Shown here: positions 10,318 to 19,391 of the stretch, in pieces
Layout: every line of letters begins with the position of its first letter
Position numbering within the stretch: the first letter of the stretch is position 1
NCBI RefSeq assembly: GCF_026262505.1
Contig: NC_067207.1
Span: 11,438,082-11,502,081 of the forward strand
Direction: 5' to 3'
Origin: Trichomonas vaginalis G3
Taxonomy: Eukaryota > Parabasalia > Trichomonadida > Trichomonadidae
DNA: 64,000 nt
Notes under the pieces: generated by a model
The model's database searches: none
Told to the model about the DNA's origin: nothing
The model's input: the letters and a program-made list of their open reading frames with translations, nothing else
Made by a program: the position numbers and the translations under genes

Positions 10318-10737
10318 CTAATACAGCTGAGATGTAGAGGTATTATATTCTCGAGATATTGGTATAACAGGTTCCGTTATAGATGATTCAACAATAATTG
10401 GTACTGAATCTGGATCATCATCATTTTGGGCATATTCCTCATGATCTGTATTTTGTTCGAGTTTCGTTGATTGTATTACAACATTTTCTTGAGCAAATGC
10501 TGGATTTAGCTTGTTTAATTGATCTGTTTCTAACTCAATTTTTGGAAAATTTACTTTATCTTCTGTGTTTTCTATTGGAGATTTTAATAAAAGATCTAAT
10601 TGTAATTTATTTTCAAATGGAATTATTTTATCTATTTGCCCTCTTTTTCCAATGTAGCATAACTTGCCGGATCCGTCTATACTGCTGTCTTTTTCAAAAT
10701 AGATAATGCGAGGATTGATTAGTTTTTTTCTCCCCAT
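10318..10737 (-). CDS. Hypothetical protein (139 aa)
   Basis: The ATG at 10737 follows TCAGAATTTTT, a good initiator-like sequence, which favours this start. The protein is hydrophilic, with a basic N-terminus (MGRKKLINPRIIYF) and an acidic, Ser/Thr/Pro-rich C-terminal half (HEEYAQNDDDPDSVPIIVE). I recognise no domain, signal peptide or membrane segment. It lies between two small DNA transposons, and the TTAA element begins 119 bp upstream of its start, within what should be its promoter zone. Probably a lineage-specific protein. Confidence 0.5.
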   Translation of the reverse strand: MGRKKLINPRIIYFEKDSSIDGSGKLCYIGKRGQIDKIIPFENKLQLDLLLKSPIENTEDKVNFPKIELETDQLNKLNPAFAQENVVIQSTKLEQNTDHEEYAQNDDDPDSVPIIVESSITEPVIPISREYNTSTSQLY

Positions 10738-10855
10738 AAAAATTCTGAAAAAATTTTTTATGGCTTTGGTAGACAAAATTGAGGAAATAGAAATTATCTT
10801 GAAATCAATATGTATAATTATTGCGGTGTTAAAGTGGAAAAAGGCGACCGTTTAA

Positions 10856-11897
10856 GGGTGCACCCGTATGTACGTTTATTTGAGAGGAGGAGGATTACCC
10901 TCTCAATTTTGAGGGATTCGTTAGTTTATTTTCTCGATGAATATGCAATAAAATTTGATTTTTACCTTATCAATATACTTCATATAATATACACATGTTC
11001 ATGTAAAAACTTTTTTCCAAAATCCTCAGGAATTAAGGGATTTTTGAATTTTAAGAATTTTTTTCGAATTTTTTCGAAAAAAAAATATTTTCACAACAGC
11101 CTTAACGGCTAAGATTTAGGAACAATGTTAAGTATCAAAAAGAAAGGAGGTCTGATATAGACAACATATATCGTTGAAGGTTGAAAAAAATCTCTAATAT
11201 TTGAGCCCAAAATTTCAAATTTTAATTTTTTGAAAAAAGAGGCCACCCGTATGTACGTTTATTTGAGAGGAGGAGGATTATATTTTTGAAAGGGTGAAAC
11301 ATTATGAATATGTTAATTATATAATAATATGTATTATTATAAAAAAGAAAAAATAATGCACGTTAAAATTTTTCTTTCTTGATTTTTTACAAAATCTACT
11401 TAGAATTATGCAAAATATGACTAAATAATTATAAATTTCAAGTTAAATTTTAATTTTGATAAATAATTTAAATTTCAAAATATCAAGTTCAGTTCGACTA
11501 TGTATGTAGTAATTCCTCAATAAAGTGCCAAAACCCTATTAAAATATATGAACATTTTCAACATTTTAATGTTTTTATTTAAAAATTTGATGGAATATGA
11601 GCTTCAAACAATTATTATGTAAATAAAAATAATTAAATATATGTATTTATTCGTATTACAACCGTAGTAAGTCGATTCTTCCTTTCTTCTACTGAGATTT
11701 GAATTTGATTTCGAATTGTAAAGAGATTCAAAGGGAAAATACTAGCGGATAAAAACTACCTCCATGAAAGGGTCATAATGGAGTCAAGTTGTATTTTTTG
11801 ATATTTTTTGCTTTTCGAGCCTAAATAGGTAGCCAAGATAATGCCTAAAAATAAGGTTCTAAATTCTGAAGTTTACATGATCCTCTCGTGTGCACCC
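10856..11897. mobile_element. Non-autonomous TTAA-flanked DNA transposon
   Basis: The left end TTAA (10852-10855) is followed by GGGTGCACCC, and the right end reads GTGCACCC at 11890-11897 followed by TTAA (11898-11901). Terminal inverted repeats of at least 8 bp plus a TTAA target are the signature of piggyBac- or Kolobok-type transposition. A subterminal sequence of about 37 bp, starting CACCCGTATGTACG, occurs in the same direction at about 10861 and again at about 11244. No transposase frame is present in the 1042 bp, so this is a non-autonomous copy. Confidence 0.7.
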
Positions 11898-11949
11898 TTA
11901 AGATAAGGAAATTAAAAATTCCAATATCTAATTAATTAAAAACAAAGAG

Positions 11950-12600
11950 TCTATGTCACTAAATATACACTACAGTTGCTTCCAATGAGAAGCCTATGCT
12001 TAATTGTCGATCAGGTATCAGGATGAATTCATCTTTAGCATCAGAATACTCAAATAAATAAGTCTGGAAAAGTTCCAATACTCATAGCAACAATGACATA
12101 ATAAATGATCTACTCTAAAAAGGCTCACTCAGGAGACAGCAAAGCCGAATATCTTTTTTAAAAAGAAACTGTTAATGGTTCAAGTTTATGACAAAAAGAG
12201 CAATATTATGTTGGCAAAAATTAAAATAATGAATTCCAAGTAAATAAAAGATGCGACAATTGACATTGGACTGAAATGAATGAATTAAAGCATCATCGTT
12301 AAGAGCAAAGAGAAATCTCAAAGTTGACACATATCTTATATATGTTGAAGTTGTTAAGGAAGTAATGAAATAAAAAGGATAAACTCCACTCCCTTTAGCA
12401 TCACATTTTAGTCATTTTGTAGTTGTTAGATTACTTATCTCTGCTGGACTTAATTAAGAAACATGAAATATTGATGGATGTTCTCCACTCAATAGTGCAT
12501 CCTCTTGAATTTGTTTTATGTCTTATTTCTGTTTGAGTTAATAAAACAGAATAGTTAATGATAGAAGAACTGCACTCAACAATGCAAAAAGGGAAAAAAT
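11950..12600 (+). pseudogene. Decayed ankyrin-repeat gene relic
   Basis: Scattered in-frame pieces read like eroded ankyrin repeats: TPLPLASHFSHFVVVRLLIS at about 12385-12450 (compare the consensus TPLHxAxxxGHxxVVxLLL), DGCSPLNSASS shortly after, and VEVVKEVMK before it. Several stop codons and frame changes separate the pieces. There is no long open frame, no start and no clear end. It is an old relic of a host ankyrin gene, unlike the intact one at 2637 or the young array at 21735. Confidence 0.5.
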
Positions 12601-12642
12601 GTAGATATAATTATAATTTTAAAACATAAACAAAAAAAAAAA

Positions 12643-13827
12643 TTAAATTTCAATATTATCCCAATCAGTAATTTCGATGTTTTCAATTTTGAGTAAAAGA
12701 TCCTCATGGTTCACATTCAAATTAACGTTGTGTACTGTCATGAAATTGTCAATCAGTTTGTAATCAATTTTTTCTGGTTGAATTTCATCAGGATGTATAT
12801 TGCAAAGCATGAGATATGCCAGATTTGGTTCAATATGTGGTGTAAGTGTATTGTATTCCTTTGGATTCTCAAGGATTTGGTTATTTGCGATAACAATCAA
12901 AAGAAGTTCCTGGAATCTAACTAGTTTGGTTTTAGTAACTAGTTCGATTTCTGCTATATCTGTGTTCATCTTGGTCGCACTGAGAACACTCTCGGCCAAA
13001 TGATTAATAATAACTGTATTTGCGATCTGGCAGTCGAGATATTCAATGATACAGTTGTATAGCTTTTCCTGGGATGGAGTGCTGAATCTTTTTCTGATTT
13101 CAAGAAGTCTGTTGACAATTTTCTTGAAAATTTCGGAATCTGATGAAAGTTGGAGAGCTTTTATGTATAAATCAACGATTTCATCTCCTATTTTTGTACA
13201 TGCGGTTATAATTGATTCTCTGAAGATGTCAAGTGCGCATTCGCCAAGAATTGTACCTTTTGGAAGTTTTTGGTATAAAACAAGGCAGGATTGGTAGAAC
13301 AAGCATGCTGAAATTGGTGAGGATATTGTTGTTCGAATATCATCAAGCTGTGCGAAGCATTGATTTAATAAAGTTGGAGAAATGGAATCTTCAGGAAGCT
13401 CGTTAAGCTTTGCTGCAAGAACTTCACCTGGATGTCCTGGTGCTGATTTGGAAAGCTCATTCCAAGTGTTAAGAATAAGTAAACTTATTTCTGGGTTTTC
13501 GGAAGATTCTTTTGCAATATCTGTAAAGAACTTCTGAAGCTCTCCGTCAAATGATGTTGCTGATGTCCAACTTGAAACATGACTTATGCCATATGGACTA
13601 ACGTGCTGCTGCGGATTGTAAACATCACGCTTGTGTTCTTCATCATCGTCGTAATTCGGTAAATCTGGGAAAGGAATGCCGAGTTGTGAAAAACTTGAAT
13701 TCAGAAATGAAGAAGAAGTTAAGCTGGAGTTCGGCTTTATGTGGGATGGACTCTGTAATTCGCTGATGTCTATTCCTAAATCTAGGCTCGAAAAACTTTC
13801 GAGCTTGTCAATAGATTTTGTTGACAT
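12643..13827 (-). CDS. Hypothetical helical protein (394 aa)
   Basis: Start taken at the ATG at 13827 (MSTKSIDKL), just after a TCAATTTT sequence; the frame is open a little further upstream but without an ATG. The first 110 residues are low-complexity, rich in Ser, Pro and Asp, and probably disordered. Residues 115-370 are predominantly helical with repeated Leu/Ile spacing (EISLLILNTWNELSKSAPG, LGECALDIFRESIITACT). The last residues are acidic (IEITDWDNIEI). No family is recognised; a HEAT-like or PCI-like helical scaffold is possible but unproven. It is transcribed away from the glycosyltransferase gene to its right. Confidence 0.7.
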   Translation of the reverse strand: MSTKSIDKLESFSSLDLGIDISELQSPSHIKPNSSLTSSSFLNSSFSQLGIPFPDLPNYDDDEEHKRDVYNPQQHVSPYGISHVSSWTSATSFDGELQKFFTDIAKESSENPEISLLILNTWNELSKSAPGHPGEVLAAKLNELPEDSISPTLLNQCFAQLDDIRTTISSPISACLFYQSCLVLYQKLPKGTILGECALDIFRESIITACTKIGDEIVDLYIKALQLSSDSEIFKKIVNRLLEIRKRFSTPSQEKLYNCIIEYLDCQIANTVIINHLAESVLSATKMNTDIAEIELVTKTKLVRFQELLLIVIANNQILENPKEYNTLTPHIEPNLAYLMLCNIHPDEIQPEKIDYKLIDNFMTVHNVNLNVNHEDLLLKIENIEITDWDNIEI

Positions 13828-14324
13828 TGCGGAAAATTGAAAAAATTGAAAAGACTCTGAAATTAGCTCATTCAATTGTTATTTTCAAATAGACTCAATG
13901 ACATCTTTGCATTCGAAACATTTAATAAAATATTTACAAACAAATAAAGTTCACAAAAAAACATTGAATTGATTGAGGAAATGAGTATTGAAAAATTGTC
14001 ACTCTGATTAAGCAATGCATAAAAATGCCAAGGAAATCAGTAACAAATTCATATCGATAAAATGAAATCGATATTTCCAATTTTTTACAATTTCAGACAT
14101 TAAAAATGAACGAATGAACGAATTTATTTTGGGGAAGGTGTCTGATAGGATATGTTGCACTTAATCCCGATGAGCAGCACTCTTATTTGATCGAATTTTT
14201 CGGGTCTTTTGAATGAAAAAGTGACAGAATCGATATTTTAGTACGAAAACAAAGAAGAAACCAACGGAAACAAGTAGTTTTAATTTCGATAATCATCTTG
14301 TCACTGCTAATTATATCTTGCTTT
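13828..14324. promoter_or_regulatory. Divergent promoter region
   Basis: Sequence between the divergent starts of the helical protein and the glycosyltransferase. It includes the short ATG frame at 14213 discussed under the glycosyltransferase. No other gene seen. Confidence 0.4.
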
Positions 14325-15284
14325 ATGCTTTTTTCTTTTAAAAATCAAAATAATATAATTAACCAAGTTAATATTCAGTATCCCAAGTGCAAACTTTGCA
14401 AGCCTATCATTTCTCATTCATCACAATCTTCATCCAAAGACTTGGTTTTATTATTTGCAACTGATCGGTATAATAGAATTGAAATACTTGCTAGATCACT
14501 TCGATCAGTTGGATGTCTTGCCCGAATAGTTGTTTTAGTACCGTTAAATGCTAATATTACCCAGGATTTAACAGATTGTGGAATTGAATTTGTTAAAATT
14601 GCCTCTGTCTCCTCTAGATTGCAGAGATCTCCACATAAAATGAGATGGGAATGGTATTATCAATACCTTCAGGAACATTTGAATGAATTTGATCGAATTC
14701 TTCACACAGATGCGTTTGATACTTACGCTCAATACGATCCTTTCTCAAACAATATTAAGAATGATACTTTATATGCGATTTCAGAAGATCGTCCCATCAA
14801 GGAATGCATTTTCAATACAAAATGGTTAAATTCCTGTTACAACAATACAGTTTTAGAAGAACTCTCTGAGAAGAGTATACTCTGTAGCGGAACCGTAATA
14901 GGGGGAGCTCGCCAATTCATGAAACTAGTTGAAACAATGGTAGATCGAGTTGGATGGGATGATTGTTGGACAAAAGCTCATGACCAACCTGTGTTTACTT
15001 ATGTTATATACAACGAATTGATTGATTCCCTTAAAATTGAATTTTTAGGATGTAATTCCGAATTTGCAACAATGAATTACTGTTATTCTGAAAAGAAAAC
15101 ACTTTTCTATAATGATAAGTTACTCAAACCTAATTTAATTGGTTATCCTTCTTTTGTCCATCAATACAACAGATATCCAGAAGTTGATGACCATTTTCAG
15201 AAGAATTGCAATATCAGAATCGATAGAGCTAAAGAAAAGAAATCTAAAAATAGTGTGAATAACTTAAATGCGCAAATTAGATGA
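14325..15284 (+). CDS. Putative type II membrane glycosyltransferase (GT-A-like)
   Basis: A protein of 319 residues from the first in-frame ATG at 14325. Features fit a GT-A nucleotide-sugar transferase: an LFATDRYNR strand, a D-x-D-like ILHTDAFDTYAQYDPF, CSGTVIGG, and AHDQPVFTYVIYN near the end. The N-terminus is hydrophobic. The same frame is open upstream to 14217 and encodes RKQRRNQRKQVVLISIIIL directly before it, the basic-then-hydrophobic anchor of a type II Golgi enzyme, but no ATG is in that frame. An ATG at 14213 sits one nucleotide out of phase in front of a five-A run. Either the gene suffered a 1-nt change there or translation starts at 14325 with a shortened anchor. Sugar donor and acceptor are unknown. 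Confidence 0.7.
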   Translation: MLFSFKNQNNIINQVNIQYPKCKLCKPIISHSSQSSSKDLVLLFATDRYNRIEILARSLRSVGCLARIVVLVPLNANITQDLTDCGIEFVKIASVSSRLQRSPHKMRWEWYYQYLQEHLNEFDRILHTDAFDTYAQYDPFSNNIKNDTLYAISEDRPIKECIFNTKWLNSCYNNTVLEELSEKSILCSGTVIGGARQFMKLVETMVDRVGWDDCWTKAHDQPVFTYVIYNELIDSLKIEFLGCNSEFATMNYCYSEKKTLFYNDKLLKPNLIGYPSFVHQYNRYPEVDDHFQKNCNIRIDRAKEKKSKNSVNNLNAQIR

Positions 15285-15879
15285 TAAAAATAAAATTTTA
15301 ATTTTACCAAGATTAAATCTATATTTGTATGTTTTTCTTCAGCTTGTGTGATCATTTCCTCCTAGGGTTTCTCTTATTTATTTTATTTGAAATATAATTT
15401 AAACATTTATGATAGATTTAATACATAAAATTGTATCTTTCTCTCCATGAACTCTGGTTTGAAACACTTTGTTATGGAGTGAGCGATTGTCAACCTAATG
15501 CATGGTTCTTTACTTAAATTTGATTTACATTTTATATTTTTTCCAGATCGAATTCTCGAGCATCAAAATGCTTCATTTCAATGCCAACACTAATTTAAGC
15601 ATAATCAAAAGGTAGTATGCATATCACTTATTATAATAATGAAGGTTTGGCAAGTTGAACAGATTTTTTGATCATTTTTTCGTTGAGATATTTCATCAAG
15701 GACAGATTGCAAAATTTTGAATGAAGATTGTAATTCAATACGAAATAAAGGAAAATTTCACATGAAATATATGTATTTATGTTGCACTAAGCATAACTAA
15801 TTAGGTTTCAACATTTTGCTATTTTTTGAAAGGGGGTATAACTTGTATTCAAAATTTGAATACTTGACAATTCACTATC
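15285..15879. other. Intergenic region
   Basis: 595 bases between two same-strand genes. It ends in TTCACTATC directly before the ATG at 15880, an initiator-like element for the coiled-coil gene. Nothing else recognised. Confidence 0.4.
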
Positions 15880-18816
15880 ATGGAAAGCCCTATTCAACTT
15901 CTAGTTAATAGGGCCCATGAGATGAAAGAATTAGCCACAGCATATCGTAGTATGGGTACTACTGGACCTCTCAATGATGTTCCAGACGTTTTGGAGATAG
16001 CTTCATCATTGATCATGTCCGTTATATCTAATGCAAATACGAATAAGCTTGAGCTTCAAGGTAATGCTGCACTTCAAGAAATAGATGACATTTTAAATGT
16101 CAAAGAGCGACAATTTATTACAAAAATGGAAAATTTGATAAATTCATCCGGCCAAAAGGTTACAGATGTTGCAGGAGTGTTAGAACGTGTACAACAGAAA
16201 TATCATGAGACTATCGAGAAATTAACTAAAATATACGAAGGAATTGTTCAAAAAGAAAAAGATAAATTGGAAGCAAAGATAGCTGATCAAGAACAGCTCT
16301 GGGAAATAGAAAAGAAGAATCTTACAGAAGAAGAAAATAAGCTTTATAGAGATTTAGAACAAATATCTTCAAAAGTTCTTGGAGAAATTTCCCAAAAATA
16401 CAATGAAAAGATAAATGATATTGACCAAAAGATCAAAGAGCAAGAATTGATGCTCCAAGGTTCTGTACATCAACGCCATCAGCAAAATCAGATTAAATCT
16501 GACTTATTGGCTGAAGAAGAACGTCGTATGGCTGCAGAACATGAAAAGATATCAAGAGATTATCAACAGAGACATAACAAAGCCGTTGAAGAAGCAACAA
16601 AATTAGAAGCTCAAATACAAGAGTTAAAAATGACAATAGAAAGCGAAAGTGCAAACTCCCAATCAAGAATACAACGTATGGAAGAATCCATGAAAGCAGA
16701 TTTCCAACGAAGACAAGATGATCTTCAAATTCTCTTGACACAGTACTCTGAGCACCTTAAATTCCTCGAAGCCGAAGACAGTAGTATCCAGCAAAGCCAT
16801 GAATACGAGAAAACTACCTTAGAAACCCGTTTAGCCAGATTACAAGAAGAATACGAGGAAAAAATTGGAAAAGAACAACGTTCACAAGATGAAGCTGTCG
16901 CAGTTATTCGTCAGAACCTCGAAAGCCAGTACAAAGTCATTTTCGATTCAATTGCAGACGAAATGAACGAAGAAGACGTAAAACGCGGCAAGCAACTTGA
17001 CGAATACCAGCAACAGAAACTCCAGCGTGTCAAGCAAGCAGAAAAAGAACTCCGAGAACTAGGAAAAGCGAATGAGCGAGAAAAAGTGAAAATGCAAAAA
17101 GTCGTGGCCGATGCAAAAGAGAGGCTAAAAGCGGTCAAAGAGCAGCGTAACATTGATATTTCGGAGCTTAAACAAGCGAGACAGTCCCAGCTTGGTGCTC
17201 ATATGCAGGAACTTGATGATATACAGCATAAACAAGCTCTTGAATTAAATCGGATTTTCAAAGCTTTCGACGAACAGCAGAAACGACTCGGCGAAGTTCA
17301 AAGAAAGTCCGTTGGCATGAAGAATAAGCAGAAAATGGAGACAGTTGCCGCAATGCGAAAAGAACATGAAAGAAGAAAACAGGCTATCATTGAAGAGATC
17401 GACCAACAGAGGGAAGACGAAACACAAGAGGAAGTACAGAAGAGAATTGACGAGATGAAGAAGTCAGGACCAGTGACTATGGAGAGTTTGGATAAAAGAC
17501 AAGGAGATTTGAAGACAAGAATGGATAAAATAATGAATAAAATAGATAGCCTCATTGAGAAAGGTGAAGAAAAGAATAGTTCGTCCTCCTCTGCCGTTCA
17601 AATGCCTCTCCAAACTTCTAATTCCCAAAATAAATTAATTAAAAATGAGAAAAAGCAGGAATCTCCTGCAAGAAGCTCTCAGAAGATTCTGCCATTGAAC
17701 CCTTTGGTCAAACAAGAGGATTCTGAAGAGGAAATCTCCAAATTAGCTCAAATTTCCCAAAGATCTGATGTAGTACAGAACGAAGACGTTAATAATGAGC
17801 TCAGAAGGTCAATCCAAGATGCTAATAGGCGTAGAAACAGCGTTCTTGAAGAAAGCAAGTCTTTAAGAAAAGATATTTCGGATCTTTCGAGTAATTTCGA
17901 AAATAAGTTCTTGCAAATTGAACATCAGTTCCATGCAACCAAGTCTTCATTAACACAGAAGAAAGAACTCCTTATAAACCAAGAAAATTATATTTCCAAT
18001 AATGTTATGAACCAAGAAAAGAAGCTAGATGAACTGGATAAGAGGATCAACCTCAAGAACCAAATTGTCGAAGAAATGGAGCAAGTTTTCGAGAAAGACA
18101 AAGAAGAATTTACAGAAAAAATAAAGAAAGAGCAAGAAGCCAAATTGGAAGCAGCCAGAGGTACAGGTGAAGAAGCAGAACTGATGATGTACGAGGTCAG
18201 AATGGATTTCCAGTCAAGAATGGCCGCAATCAATGAAAAACTCGCAAACGCTAAATTGGCCACAGAAAAAATAACCGCTTATATGTTGAAATCTCGTGCA
18301 CAAGCCATTGAAGAAGCACAGACGGAACTGACAGTCGGATATGATGAAAAAGTGAAGTTTATGAACGAACAACATAAACTGAAGCTCCAGCAATACGACA
18401 ACGACGTGAACAACAAGAAGAAAGAGTTCGAAGATGAAGTTTCGAAGACGAAAGAAGAAACAGACGAAAAATCCGTTGAAGCAGAAAAAACATATTTAGA
18501 AAGGAAATCGGAACTGGAAGAAGAGAGACAGAACTTAATGAACGAATTGGATGAGTTGGAGAAGAAGTTAAATGAACTGTTGAACACGGAATGCAAAGAC
18601 TGCGTGAGAAAGAAAGGAATTTTGGCTGCTTTGCTCCAGAAAAAGAAAGGTTTGGAAACAAAAATTGAAGATTTACACGAAGTTTCAACAAAATTGGAGT
18701 ATAAAATGAACGCAATCTTCGGAAATGAAAGGAAACCACTTAAGGTAATGAGTCCTAGACTATTAGTGCCTCGTGCTAAGACTGCTCAAGCACAAGCACC
18801 CCCAAGAAGAATCTAA
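15880..18816 (+). CDS. Large coiled-coil protein (978 aa)
   Basis: After a non-coil head of about 50 residues, almost the whole protein is charged heptad-type helix rich in Glu, Lys and Gln. A break at about 555-640 is Ser/Gln/Pro-rich and low-complexity (NSSSSSAVQMPLQTSNS). A Cys pair occurs near 905 (NTECKDCVRKK), and the C-terminal 35 residues are basic and Pro-rich (VPRAKTAQAQAPPRRI). This is the build of a cytoskeletal or flagellar-root structural protein, or of a golgin-like tether; sequence alone does not choose. The start has TTCACTATC immediately before the ATG. The frame is intact over nearly 3 kb, so it is under selection. Confidence 0.85.
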   Translation: MESPIQLLVNRAHEMKELATAYRSMGTTGPLNDVPDVLEIASSLIMSVISNANTNKLELQGNAALQEIDDILNVKERQFITKMENLINSSGQKVTDVAGVLERVQQKYHETIEKLTKIYEGIVQKEKDKLEAKIADQEQLWEIEKKNLTEEENKLYRDLEQISSKVLGEISQKYNEKINDIDQKIKEQELMLQGSVHQRHQQNQIKSDLLAEEERRMAAEHEKISRDYQQRHNKAVEEATKLEAQIQELKMTIESESANSQSRIQRMEESMKADFQRRQDDLQILLTQYSEHLKFLEAEDSSIQQSHEYEKTTLETRLARLQEEYEEKIGKEQRSQDEAVAVIRQNLESQYKVIFDSIADEMNEEDVKRGKQLDEYQQQKLQRVKQAEKELRELGKANEREKVKMQKVVADAKERLKAVKEQRNIDISELKQARQSQLGAHMQELDDIQHKQALELNRIFKAFDEQQKRLGEVQRKSVGMKNKQKMETVAAMRKEHERRKQAIIEEIDQQREDETQEEVQKRIDEMKKSGPVTMESLDKRQGDLKTRMDKIMNKIDSLIEKGEEKNSSSSSAVQMPLQTSNSQNKLIKNEKKQESPARSSQKILPLNPLVKQEDSEEEISKLAQISQRSDVVQNEDVNNELRRSIQDANRRRNSVLEESKSLRKDISDLSSNFENKFLQIEHQFHATKSSLTQKKELLINQENYISNNVMNQEKKLDELDKRINLKNQIVEEMEQVFEKDKEEFTEKIKKEQEAKLEAARGTGEEAELMMYEVRMDFQSRMAAINEKLANAKLATEKITAYMLKSRAQAIEEAQTELTVGYDEKVKFMNEQHKLKLQQYDNDVNNKKKEFEDEVSKTKEETDEKSVEAEKTYLERKSELEEERQNLMNELDELEKKLNELLNTECKDCVRKKGILAALLQKKKGLETKIEDLHEVSTKLEYKMNAIFGNERKPLKVMSPRLLVPRAKTAQAQAPPRRI

Positions 18817-19391
18817 TTAATTTTTATTGTATTTTTTTTATTTATATTAAATTTGTTTGTTTATTTTTAAAAATGTTATTATAATAGTTTATCTTTGCTT
18901 ATCTATTTCTTAGAGATGTAGCCCATTTTATACTCAATAAACTACATCTTGCTTCCTTAATCTTATGTTCAAAGACAATATTCATGAAATATATGAATTT
19001 TTGAGAGTTTTTTAACTTGTCTTTGATATTTTCTTCTGCGGCAGAAAAAAGTTAATATTTTTCTTATAATCTCCTCTTAATTCAGTTCGCAGATAAAGGA
19101 ACATATTAATTCTAGAATGGAGCAATAGAACCATGTATTAACTCTTAATCAATATATGATATATCACAAGTCTATACTTCAATAAACTGAACATTTGATC
19201 ATGTGAATGATAGTACAATAGAACATGATCTTAAGCGTTTTTGGAGGAGTTTTGAAAGCTAAATGGGCTGTAAAGGATCAGCAAAATCAATGTTGAATTA
19301 AGTAACACGAAGATAGCAAATTTTTTCGGGCAAATTATTGAAACAAAATCCTTTGAAAAAAAATTGAATTGTATTGAAATTTTATAAATCA
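18817..19391. other. Intergenic region
   Basis: 575 AT-rich bases between two same-strand genes. A TCA triplet abuts the next ATG (19392). No gene or repeat recognised. Confidence 0.4.

Noticed and set aside
10810-11112. 100-codon frame across the left end of the TTAA element
   Set aside because: It spans the transposon boundary and uses its terminal repeat as coding text; not a credible gene.
16493-18739. Minus-strand frames under the coiled-coil gene
   Set aside because: Ser/Phe/Leu-rich shadows of Glu/Lys-rich coding sequence.
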